Origin: Mesostigma viride
Lineage: Eukaryota; Streptophyta; Mesostigmatophyceae; Mesostigmatales; Mesostigmataceae
Direction: 5' to 3'
DNA: 64,000 nucleotides
NCBI GenBank assembly: GCA_009746045.1
Contig: RPFO01000513.1
Location: 2,501 to 66,500, forward strand
A model generated the notes under the pieces. It saw only the letters and a list, made by a program, of their open reading frames with translations, had not been told where the DNA came from and did not search any database. The position numbers and the translations under genes are program-made. Positions within the stretch are counted from its first letter, which is position 1. Every line of letters starts with the position of its first letter. Below are positions 54,339 through 64,000 of this stretch, piece by piece.

Positions 54339-57300
54339 TTGGTAGATATTACTCCTCCTACACCTGTTGATCCTCCTGTGAGACCTATACCTGAAGTATT
54401 AATGTCCAATGACGAATTGCGTTCTGAACTAAAGGAATATGGATACCTATTATGTATGTTCCTTCAGTTAGAAGTACAGGAGATACCTATCACTAATAAT
54501 AGTGTGGATATAGATGTAAATACAGTGGATACAATAGGAGTGGGATTTACTGAAAATGAAATAGTAAGATACATGGCTGTGATAGATTCCTCAAAAGTAT
54601 TTGAAGAAAAGACTCCTTCTTATCCTCCTCCTCGTTCTGTTTTACACCGTGTAGTTATCAAGGACGGTGCAGTTCCTACGCACTCTCCGATGTATAGAAT
54701 GGGCCCTACAGAATTAAAGGAACTAAAACAGATTTTAGTGTCATTATTAGAAGCAGGATTGATAGAGCCTAGTAACTCCCCCTACTCAGCTGGTGTCCTG
54801 TTAGTTCCTAAGCCAAATGGCAAGTTTCGCCTAGTTACTGATTATAGGAAGTTGAATGATATTACTGTGAAGTCTAAATACCCTCTACCTCGTATTGATG
54901 ATATATTTAATAAGGTTAAAGGTTCCACTTGTTTCACAGTACTGGATTGTGCGGATGGTTTTTGGCAGTTGCGGATAGCTCCTGAGGATTGCCATAAAAC
55001 CGCCTTTGCTACCCCTTTTGGTCATTACCAGTTTAGAGTAGCGGCTATGGGACTCTGTAACTCGCCTGCCTCTTTTCAAATGTTAATGAATGAAGTGCTT
55101 AGACCTGTTATGGGAAATTCTCACCTTCCTCAGGTGTCCTCTGATCTAAAGGATCCTTCCTTCTCCTCTGTTTCTTTATCTGAGCATGACCGTTCTTGTG
55201 CTCAAGCTTACTTAGATGATATTCTTATTTACTCTCCTGATTTTGAAACGCACCTACGTGATTTAAAGAAAGTATTAGAAATAATGGCTGAAAATTCTTT
55301 GTGGGCGCGCCGTGCTAAAGTGCGTTCGGGTAGGAGTGTCCCATTTTTAGGGCACGTTCTGTCAGATGCCGGGGTCGCTACCGACCCGGATAAAACTAAG
55401 TCAATTCAGGAATGGCCTACTCCTACCGACGTTAAAGGTGTACGTAGTTTCCTAGGAATTGCTTCTTACTATAGGCGTTTTATCCCGCGTTTCGCAACTA
55501 TAGCAGCCCCTATTAATCATTTATTAAAGAAGGATATCCCCTTTGTTTGGAGTAGTGAATGTCAGTCGGCTTTTCAGTGCCTAAAATCCCTACTCCTTTC
55601 CCCTCCTGTACTCATCCTACCGGATACTACTAAACCCTTTGTTGTGGCTACAGATGCTAGTAAAGTAGCTATAGGTGGTGTCCTTCTCCAGGATCAGGGT
55701 CAGGGCTTACAGCCAATTGAGTATATCTCTAGGACAATGCTCCCTGCGGAGCGTAACTATCCCGTACACCAGCAGGAACTCTTAGCTGTGGTGTATTGTT
55801 GCCACGCGTGGCAGCACTTCCTTAAAGGTGCTCAATTTGATGTCTGCCTGAATGAACCCTGTGAGCTAGATCCTTATAGGTTAGTTATCCAAACGGATCA
55901 TCGTCCCCTTACCCATCTTCTCTCCCAACCCAACCTTACCCCTCGGCAAGCGCGCTGGATGGAATTTTTAGCACAGTTTTCCCCTTTTAAACTTCAGTAT
56001 GTCAAGGGTGTAGATAACATAGTACCAGATGCACTCTCTCGTCGTGCAGACTATTCCTTCTTCGAGGACCTTGATGTTCTCAATACTACTCTAGTTCCTA
56101 CTACTATGGGTGTAACCCCTTATGGTGAACTACCTGATGATGAATCCTATGCCTACCTCTTTCATACAGCTGTTCGCATGCCTGATCTCCTTTCTCACGT
56201 AGGACTCTCTCTCCCGTGTGAGGCCCTTCCTGTGGCCTCGGTGGGGGGGGAGGGGAAAAATAAAATTTCTATACCGCTTAGCCATATAGCGACTAGGTCA
56301 GGAAAGTCTTATGAAAACGTAGTCCCTCTAGGACCTCCCCTTCTCTTTGGCAAGGCGGTAGGAGATCTCTTTAAACCTGTTCTGGATACTTCTGTAGCGA
56401 TGCCTACCTCTGATCTTGAACGCCTTATTAGTAGATTTACGGCCACTGAGCCGGAAGCATTAGCTGCCATTGCTGCACATCCCCAACAATTAGGCAAGCA
56501 CCCTTGTAAATTTGTAGGTGGGTTTTTATATGTGCAGATAGCAGATTCTCCCCCTCAATGGCGCCTGTATGTCCCTCCTATCTGTCGCTCCTCCTTGCTC
56601 TTTGAGTTGCATGACTTAGCTGCTCATCAGGGTGGTAAACGGGTACGGGACCTAGTAGCCCGCTCTTATTACTGGCCTTCCCTTTATAAGGATGTAGATG
56701 AGTATGTTAGAACTTGTCAATCTTGCCAGGAAATGAAACCCAATAATGTAGGACAGATAGCAGAACCTAGGACCTTGCCTGACCCATCATGCCTTGGGAT
56801 TCTATCATGATGGATTTTGTAGGACCTTTTAGAAAGAATGATAGGGGCAATGCCCAAATCCTTGTGTTCATAGATCGTTTTACTCGTATGTGCCATCTTG
56901 TGCCGTGTCCTTTAGAACTCACCGCACGTGATTGCGCACGCCTATACCTCAATAATGTATATAGATATCATGGATTGAGTAGGCAGTTTATTAGTGATAA
57001 GGATAAATTATTTACCTCAGATTTTTGGCAGCAGTTTTTCGCTGCCATCGGTACCAAGGTTACCTACGGTACTGCCTACCACTCCTCCTCCTCTCATTTA
57101 GTAGAGCGTCTTAATAGTAGAAGAAGCGCTTAGGCACTATGTTAATGGCTCGGGTAGTGATTGGGAGGATTATTTATGTTTGGTAGAGTTCTCCCTCAAC
57201 AATTGTCCCCAAGCTGCGCATGGATATACGCCCTTCTTCTTAGATACTGGTAGACAGCCCCTTACCCCTACCTCTCTCTTAGCTAGTCCTCTACGGGACA

Positions 57301-57920
57301 AGGATGATGTGTCCCGAGATACTGTAGAAGGTGTACAGTCCTTACTAGATAGAATGAAAACTGCTCATGACCACGCGATCTCAGGGTACCAAAAAGCTCA
57401 GGCTAAGTACCTTGCTAGGTTGCGTGCCTCCTTAGATAGACGAGCACCTGAGATAGAAATAGGAGATCTAGTATTAGTAGAAGGCCCCCGTGTTGGCCGT
57501 TTTGCTCATAAGTTTGAAGCAGAACTGAAGGTCAAACTTAGGCCCGCCTTCTTAGGACCCTTCCATGTGTTGTCTAGGGTAGGAAATTTCTTATATAAAG
57601 TCGATATCCCTACCTCTTGGCAAACGCATTCAAACACCTTCCATAGGAGCCAGCTTAAACTGTACCATCCTAGTACGTTCGCTGGCAGGGAGTTAGCGCC
57701 TGCCCCTTTAGAGCATAACCCTGACACTGGGGAAGTAGAAGACGAAGTAGAAAGCATCGTGGCCCATAGAGATATCAAAAAGGGCCGCGGTACCCAGCGT
57801 CAGTATAAAGTGAAGTGGATGTATGCTCGTAGTGAAGTAGATAAGGTTTGGTATACGGAGAGTGAGCTAGATGGGTGTAGTCGCCTGCTGCAGGAATATA
57901 AAACCCTGCACAAGCTCTAG
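54339..57920 (+). pseudogene. pol: reverse transcriptase, RNase H, integrase, chromodomain (two frameshifts)
   Basis: 54339-56810 (823 codons) holds RT (LVPKPNGKFRLVTDYRKLN, FTVLDCADGFWQL, AYLDDILIYS with YLDD at residues 291-294), RNase H (VATDASKVAIGGVL, HQQELLAVV, IQTDHRPLTHLL) and the integrase HHCC zinc finger (HDLAAHQGG, CQSCQEMKP). After a one-base break near 56790 the integrase core follows (DSIMMDFVGPF, VFIDRFTRM). A second break near 57118 precedes the rest of the core (DYLCLVEFSLNN), a GPF motif (LRPAFLGPFHVLSRVG) and a C-terminal chromodomain (VESIVAHRDIKKG, YKVKWMY, WYTESEL). Codons are AT-rich compared with ORF3. Chromodomains steer integration to particular chromatin. The catalytic residues of RT and RNase H are present. 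Confidence 0.92.
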
Positions 57921-57996
57921 TTGTAGGCCTTCTCCTCTCTTATGTTATGTCTGCTGTCGACGGGTGGTTGGTTGTCCCCTCCCCTCCGCAGCCGTC

Positions 57997-60295
57997 ATGT
58001 CAGAGCCTACCCCTCCGGCTGAGAGCTCGCTGCCGTCCCCGCCCCACCGGACCCTGAGCTGTATTTCGAGGCCCTTCCGGGCCGCTGGGTGTCGCGATCA
58101 AGTTACCCGGGTGGCGTTGTGCAGCCGGCCCTTCAGGCCCAACATGCGAGCTTAGTCAGGGCGGCCCTCTTCGGGGTCACGTGGTATGGTCCTTCCCCTG
58201 ATGAGCCGCACCAGCTTGTCCTGCACGGGTTCGACGATGCCGGACACTGTTTGTTGGGGTGTGGTTCCAGCTGTCCCGCCCTGGGACAGATAGATGCGGT
58301 TCTCCGGTGCTGCCGTGTGTTCTCCTACCTCTCTACCCATGTGGGCCGTACCTGCCTACGGGAGGTGTTCCCTTGGCTTCCGGCTGAGGGTGATGCTGAG
58401 GTAGATGAGAACCCCTGTGACCTTTTACGGGCCGTAGAATTCATGGAGATAGCTGATCAGTCGGCGGAACTAGCGGTTAGTGGTCCTGCCCCTTCGGGCG
58501 CCCCAGCCGAGGTACATTATACGCCAGATTATTCTGCCTCGAGCGCTGCGTCCGCCTCCTCGGCGTCTGTTCCTCCCTCTCCGGTCCCGTCGTCCCCTCG
58601 GTCGACCCGGGATGTTGCAGTAGAGCCTACCCCTTCGGGTTTGCCTGATCCTCTTTCGGCGACGGTCTCGGCTATGCAGGCTCAGATCCAGTCCCTGACC
58701 ACGGCGTTCGGGGCCTTCCTGGCGGCCCAAGCGCAGACTCCGGCCACGCCAGGTGGGGTGTCTGTGGTGTCCGCGCCCCCTACCCCTTTGGTTGCTTCGG
58801 CACCTGTGGTTTCGCCGGCGCCCCCTACCCCTTCGGTTGCTGCGGCTCCGACACCTCCGGTTGCCTCCGTGCCTGCGGCCGACGTTCCCGCGCCTCGGCG
58901 CGAGTCTTCAGCCCCTTCGGCTGTGCCCGCCGTCGCCCCCTCTGGGCCGTCCGCTGCGCCCTCACAGCCAGTTCGTGGTTTCTTCAGCGACCCGGGCGGT
59001 CTTCCCAGGCTTTGGGAGGGCGGTCCTCCGCAGAGGATCCCGGTGCCTGACTGGAGCTTGGACGGTAACCAGTCGTATGCCGGATTGCCTGTCCCCACGG
59101 GTCCTATTTTCAACATGTGGCCTGGTGGTGCTCCACCCCCAGAGACCGGCGCGCCAGTTGCGGAGGCGGGTCCGTCGCGACCCCCTGCGGCATCGGGTCC
59201 GACGCGGCCCCCTGTTGTACCGGCACCTTCTGCGCCTGTGCCGGTTCCTACCCCTTCGTCGGCCCCTGCCCCTTCGGCCCGCGGTCTTTGGCTGCGGTCG
59301 TTCGGTCCAGTGGCTCTGACCCGCGCGCCACCCGCGCTGCCGATTCCCTTCGGGAGTTGTCAGAGGGCGATCGGGATCGGGCCCCTTCTGTGGTGCATGC
59401 GACTCCGGAGTCGCGCGACACGCCTGTCTTCGGGTATGGTATGTCTGCGCTCGCTTGCCGCCAGTGTGACCTGCCGCGCGCCTCCGCCGAGCTGGCCATT
59501 TCGCCCATGTCCTACGGGTTCTCCCAGGTGTGTCGGGCGCCGCGGGACCGTAACCTACCAGTTGAGACTGATCGGCCTCCTTTCGACATGGTTATTTTGG
59601 CTGATCCGGTGTTCCAGGGTGAGATCCTGGTTCGGCGCGTCCTGTACCGCTGGGCGCGGCGCCACAATGACTTGGACACCTACGGCGGGTTCCAGTGGGC
59701 TTACCCTCCGCCTCTGGGCATTATGGCCTCAGATGCTCTTACGGTAGATTTTCCTGCGGTGCCGGGTGCCACGTACAGCACCGTCCTTCAGCCCATCCTA
59801 GAGTGGGATGCCCGTCGTCCAGCGCCCATCCCGGGCCAGGGTTTGGACTCTCGGGGTCATCCTCCTCCCCGGGCTAGCGACTACCTCGAGACGTTCGGGT
59901 CGCGACAGTGTGCCCGCCGGTGGCGCTCCCGCGAGATTCGGCATATCCGGTTGTGGCCGTCCAACGTGGAGCCCCTGGTAGATCTGTTTTTCCCGACGGG
60001 TATGCGCCCTCGGATCCGGTATCATCGCCTGCTCCTTCGGGCTCTCTGCCTGATCGCGGTAGAGCCTTTCCTACGCCTCTTTGCCTGCGGTTTCCTGGAC
60101 TGGGCCCGGGGCCAGGTCGTTCTTACACAGCATAGGTACTACTGGGCCTTCCTGGGCCTTTTCCCTGACGGCGTGTGGGCCGATGTTTTCCTCACTGTAG
60201 ATAGGCACGACAATGCTGAGGATGTGTCTCACTACCAGGCTTACCTGGATGTCCTGCTGGCCTCCCGTGGTACCTACCAGACGGATGGCCATTAG
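57997..60295 (+). pseudogene. Extra ORF3 between pol and 3' LTR, unknown function
   Basis: Starts MSEPTPPAESS 77 bp after the pol stop and encodes about 760 residues over three frames (breaks near 58045 and 59270). The N-terminal ~150 residues have a Cys/Trp/His-containing globular look (VLHGFDDAGHCLLGCGSSC). The middle ~250 are Pro/Ala/Ser-rich. The C-terminal ~280 (FDMVILADPVFQGE, PLVDLFFPTGMRPRIRYH, HRYYWAFLGLFPDGVW) look folded and rich in aromatics and Arg. I see no signal peptide or clear membrane anchor, so it is not an obvious envelope. GC-rich codon use contrasts with AT-rich pol, hinting at separate origin. A pyrimidine tract and CCTCCGCAG acceptor lie right before the ATG, suggesting expression from a spliced RNA. 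Not recognised. Confidence 0.65.
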
Positions 60296-60652
60296 ATAGA
60301 GGGCCTTAGGCCCGACCTGAGGGTGTTGTCCCTCCGGTATGTAGAGTCGCCCTCATGTTCTGGCCAGTTGACTGGTCGTTCTTGGTCCTTGGTGCTGATT
60401 GGTTTACTCTGTGTGTCCTGCCCAGTGCCGTTCCCCCCGGCAAGGACTTTGTTCCAGGCAGTTAGGGGAACCTACCACCAGGCTTGGTGCTGGCTAACCC
60501 TACACCTCCAGGCGTGGTGGTGGAGACCGTGTGAACTATTGGTGCTTTGTATCTTGGATGGCCTGCCGACTGTGTTAGTGTGTGCTGGGTGCATTAGGTT
60601 TCCTACCCCTTGTTTTCCTCCCTGTGCGTAGGGAGAGGGCTCCCTACCTTTG

Positions 60653-60665
60653 TGGGGGGGGGAGG
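60653..60665 (+). other. Polypurine tract
   Basis: GGGGGGGGGAGG immediately before the 3' LTR, the expected primer site for plus-strand synthesis. Confidence 0.85.
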
Positions 60666-61241
60666 TGTTACGTCGCGTAACAATTCGTTGTAGTTACGGA
60701 CGTAAATTAGGTCTTTTGCCTCGGTTGTCCCCAGGTTTACGTTTAGGCTCCTACCGGGACATTATTGTCCTCGTAACAGTACTGTGGTACATTGGGTGCC
60801 GTTGGGCGCCGCGCCGCGTACTTTACTAGTACGTGGTCCTGATCCTGTGGTAGAATGTAGTGGACCAGCGTGCATCAGTAGATGTAGTGGACCAGCGTGC
60901 ATCTGTAGGCGAGGGCCATGTCGGCCCGAGCGTGTTGGACCGTTGGTGACCATTTATGCGCGTTCTATCCCTTGTGTGTGCACTCGGCGTGTGTTAAATG
61001 AATTAACACATATAGGCTTGGGTCACGGCAGTTTAGTTGTGTTTCCTTCCTCTTTTCCTGGAGTAAACGGGTTTGATTAAATGGCCTATGGCATATTACA
61101 GTAGTACATATGTAAATGCATTGAGATCTGGTTCGTCTCGGTCGTCTTTCGCTAGGGGTGTAAATAGAAGCGGCCTCACTAGTTTAGGTAGTATCAGGAC
61201 CGGTAGAGGTAGAGGTGGCGGCCGAGGCTTGCGGCGTAACA
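60666..61241 (+). repeat. 3' LTR
   Basis: 576 bp. Identical by eye to the 5' LTR except for a 4-bp insertion (ACTAGTACGTGG versus ACTAGTGG) near 60826. Confidence 0.96.
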
Positions 61242-62555
61242 TTTGACTAACGGTCAAATTTCGCGCCGCGCCGTGAGCGCCGCGCCACCGGTGACGGATG
61301 TCAGTGGTCCGGTGGGTCTGGGAACACTTAGGGACGAAGGTGATGCATAGGTTTGGGGGTAATATTCGCCATAGCCTGGTAATTACAACGTGCATTGAGA
61401 ATGTATCACGTGACTTTGGCGGGAAAATTTCGCTCGCGCGCGCGCGTAATGCATGAGATATGGCTGCCAACGTGCCGCTGTCACGAAATTTTTGCGTCTC
61501 ACGGCTTGAAACGGTTCAGAATGTTGCTCAGAATGACGATGCATGATTTTCGTAGGTCAGGCACCGCCAGATTTATAGGGTTAAGAAAATACAGGTAGGA
61601 AAATATGACTTTCCTGGTCGTCAGTTCCAGATGAGTCATAGCTTATCATAGGTCGATTTTCTCCCTATGTCCGGGCAATCTGCGCCAGCCCGGGCATCCA
61701 GTTTGGGTAAGGGACGTCAGCTGCAGCGTTTGCTGAGAATGCGGACCAGTTTAGTGGCCATCTTTGCACGGAACATCGACCTGGTAGCCATGGCGGATCA
61801 TGAAGTATGCGGCTATGGCGGCCTTTGCCTGTAGAGCATCAGTATGTGTGAGATATGAGGGTCCCGGCCAGCGGAATCCGGGTAGGGCATGAACGAGCCA
61901 GGTACGACAACGTATTTGCGTGTTGTTTGCAGCGGAATACGTATCCCATGCATTATGAATGACGATTTTATCCATGCATATTTCAGCAAGTTCCATGCCT
62001 GTTGTAAAGAGTGGTATTAGCCCTGAAAGTGCCCAGTTTTTGGCATTTCTTTGGAGTATACCACTCCGTCAGTGCAGGTAAGCAACGTGTTTGTATTCCA
62101 GCACTTTTGGCAGCCTTTGATAGCTTGTTATAATGCATTATTGTGCTGCATGTCATAGATAGCTGTTTTCGCGCGCGTAACCCACACACATGTATGAGCA
62201 CGTTATATAGGGGTAATGGGTTATCCGGGTGGTCTGACCCAAGGAAACCCCCATTGGACTATCCAACTAAGTTGTCCAATGTTGGTATTGAGATTCCCTG
62301 CCCTCCCTGGGAAGTTAGGGGGGGTAGACTTTTCCTTGGGGAAAAAAGATCGTCTTTTGGCCAGCTTTGACTGGAGCTATCATCCAAATGCTTTGAGAAA
62401 GCCAAGGTATTATTGCATATTCTGAAAGCCCTTGAAGTGTAGATACTCCTAGCATCTTGGTTGGGGGTATTTGGAGTTGTGGCCTGTGAGTTATGATTTT
62501 TTTCATTTTCAGGGGTATAAAAGTGCCAAAAATGGGTCAGCGGACTATGGGTTAA

Positions 62556-63227
62556 TTAATTAATTAATTAGGAATTTATGACGGACTCCGTTGGGAGTAC
62601 GACATCTAGCACATATCCCTGAGAATGGGGCATATCAAGGAGACAACCAAGGCATGCCAGAAATGGGGAGAATCCGGACCATGGTAGCTCAGAGCCTGCC
62701 GTTATCTTGTCCGCGTGTTCGAGTAGTTCAGGATGATGAAGATGAATGTTGATGGAAATGTGTAGCCTTGTGCATTGAAATTATGGCTGGCTTACGTGTA
62801 GAGCGACTAGATGACCTAGACGGTGGGGCCGGAAACAGCATGCTTGATCAGGGCGTGTGTTTCGAGCCTAACTGGCCGGGAGTGTCTAGTGGTGAGCACC
62901 ATTGGTGCGATCGCTCTAGCTCCCACCATTTACGAGGAAACTACCTCAAATGGGAAAGTACCTGCAAATGGAAAACCCCTGAAAAGGTCTAGCTAGTCAG
63001 TCATCACGTTAGCCATGCCATGATTCCAAACGTCCAAGAACTGCACACGGTGCAAAGGCGAAAAACCGGAGGACAGCACCTTCAAATGTGCGGCGGGAAC
63101 AAAAAGCCCGCGTATGCCAGAAAACATCGTGTTGCTGCAGCGACGCGACGATGTGGACAACGAATTCAGTGCCAAGCTCGGAACGGCCGCAAAGGAGATC
63201 TGGCATCACAGGGTTCAGATGTGCGGA
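62556..63227. other. No gene recognised
   Basis: Begins with ATTAATTAATTA next to the TTAA site. CTCCGTTGGGAG...AGCACATAT (62586-62620) recurs at 63848-63876. Short frames have no recognisable domain. Confidence 0.45.
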
Positions 63228-63660
63228 GATACTAGTATGCGATCCAGCCGGTCCACGACCTGTTTGTAGAGCTTGTGCCAAGGGGCAACACCGAACACAT
63301 GTGGGTGACGTTGCAAAAAACACTGGACTTGACGGAGCATAATGTCTCGGTCATAGTCTTTGACCAACAAACGATGCAGGAGTTCAACAAGAGTCGTGAT
63401 GAAATCGACACGATAAGAACAAAGACGGGAAAAACGATATAACAGACTAAGAACAACACCATATTTTGCTTTGTGGGAAAGGAGACTGCATGTGAATATC
63501 GGGGTAACGAATAAAAGGAATTTGCTGGTATTTAGGATCCTTGCGCTTATCATAGACAGCCGTACGCCAGCCCTTCTTGTTATGGGTAATGTTAAGATCG
63601 AGGTAATTGCAATTAGTATCCTCGGACGTGAGCTTATCAACCGTTATCACGCTATTTCCG
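63228..63660 (-). pseudogene. Reverse-transcriptase fragment, frameshifted
   Basis: Two minus-strand frames joined at a break near 63480 show the end of an RT-family protein: CNYLDLNITHN, AVYDKRKDP, PFIRYPDIHMQ, then GVVLSLLYRFSRLC and DFITTLVELLHRLLVKDY. The series YLDL - YDKR - RYP - RF-R-C - L-L-Y is, from memory, typical of an RT family common in cnidarian and mollusc genomes. The element type is not certain. The catalytic YxDD lies upstream and is not visible here, so this is a decayed 3' remnant. Confidence 0.5.
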
Positions 63661-64000
63661 TTGCAGCCTCAACTAACAGCGACCAAACATGGTCCAAAAT
63701 CTGCTTGACCTGATGGTATTCCACAACCATGACAAGCCGATGCGTAGAGGCAGCAAAACAACAAAATGACAATCACAAGCCCTCGATTATATGTAACCAT
63801 GATATTAGTTAGAAACGATTAAAAATTAAATTAAATTATAACATGCCTCCGTTGGGAGATCATGTAGCACATATTCCTTGATGGATGGGTGGGGTGGAGG
63901 AAGCCGCGTAATCGAACTAACCTAACTCTAATCTAGCTACTCTAGAAAAAGTCCTAACTACCCTACTCATCAAAACGCCTCCTCCGCTTGGGGGGAGGTG
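63661..64000. other. No gene recognised
   Basis: AT-rich sequence with the second copy of CTCCGTTGGGAG (63848) and a GATGGATGGGTGGGG stretch. Confidence 0.5.

Larger units (their letters stand above)
50495..61241 (+). mobile_element. Ty3/gypsy chromovirus LTR retrotransposon
   Basis: 10,747 bp bounded by LTRs starting TGTTACG and ending CGTAACA, with a TTTGA target-site duplication (50490-50494 and 61242-61246) inside the piggyBac-like copy 5. The order is HBD-like ORF, gag, protease, RT, RNase H, integrase, chromodomain, extra ORF. Integrase after RNase H defines Ty3/gypsy, and the C-terminal chromodomain defines the chromovirus branch. The two LTRs differ by one 4-bp indel, so insertion was recent, yet gag, pol and ORF3 contain several single-base frameshifts. 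Confidence 0.96.
50455..62551 (-). mobile_element. piggyBac-like non-autonomous element, copy 5, split by LTR element
   Basis: The inverted copy of the 1.34 kb element. Its TTAA flanks are at 50451-50454 and 62552-62555 and its terminal CCCATAGTCCG starts at 50455. Only 40 bp lie left of the LTR retrotransposon; the remaining 1.31 kb is at 61242-62551. Scattered substitutions against copies 1-4 (for example GGGTAGGGCATG for GGGTAGGCCATG) show that it is an independent insertion. Confidence 0.93.

Overview
Repeat-dominated piece of a eukaryotic nuclear genome. Spliceosomal GT-AG introns, a hybrid histidine kinase, a chromodomain Ty3/gypsy element, a PAT/Kangaroo-type tyrosine-recombinase retrotransposon and TGTAA motifs downstream of several coding regions together suggest a green alga. 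This is an inference: there is no rRNA or organelle marker, and the species is unknown. Only one cellular gene is clear; most of the rest is nested mobile DNA and satellite.

Layout. 1-2633: simple repeats, a 0.75 kb hairpin element (992-1742) and non-coding DNA. 2634-31354: a 28.7 kb island bounded by ~1.03 kb inverted repeats. It is filled with a 70/71-bp satellite whose orientation flips at ~6488. A 1.34 kb piggyBac-like non-autonomous element (TTAA target site, CCCATAGTCCG ends) sits in the satellite, and satellite plus element were amplified together as a 3,476-bp higher-order repeat, giving four copies. A complete 5,331-bp PAT-like element (23606-28936) is inserted in the same satellite. 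It has A1-ORFs-B1-A2-B2 split direct repeats, a gag-like ORF1, and an RT-RNase H-tyrosine recombinase ORF2 with a 2A-like motif between the halves. 32.4-36.7 kb: a three-exon DDE-type transposase-like gene preceded by tandem repeats carrying a palindromic core that recurs in its introns. 36.7-40.3 kb: mostly non-coding, with one exon-like ORF and a broken L1-ORF1p-like coiled-coil/RRM gene.

40339-47877 (minus strand): the 3' six exons of a hybrid sensor histidine kinase (DHp, HATPase, receiver). All five splice junctions can be read directly and restore family motifs. Its introns are swollen by a (GTAT)n block, a 1.2 kb (ACAAAC)n block, a 55-bp minisatellite built from its own 5' splice site, and a 38-bp minisatellite.

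50455-62551: a fifth, inverted copy of the piggyBac-like element, split by a young 10.7 kb Ty3/gypsy chromovirus (near-identical LTRs, 5-bp TSD). Besides gag-pol, the chromovirus carries a small ORF with an RNase H1 hybrid-binding-like (Cauli_VI) domain and a ~760-residue third ORF after pol of unknown function, which may be expressed by splicing from a leader ORF that starts inside the LTR. 62.6-64 kb: a decayed reverse-transcriptase fragment.

The autonomous elements supply their own enzymes. The piggyBac-like copies and the satellite island need factors from elsewhere. Single-base frameshifts in otherwise young elements may be real decay or assembly indels.
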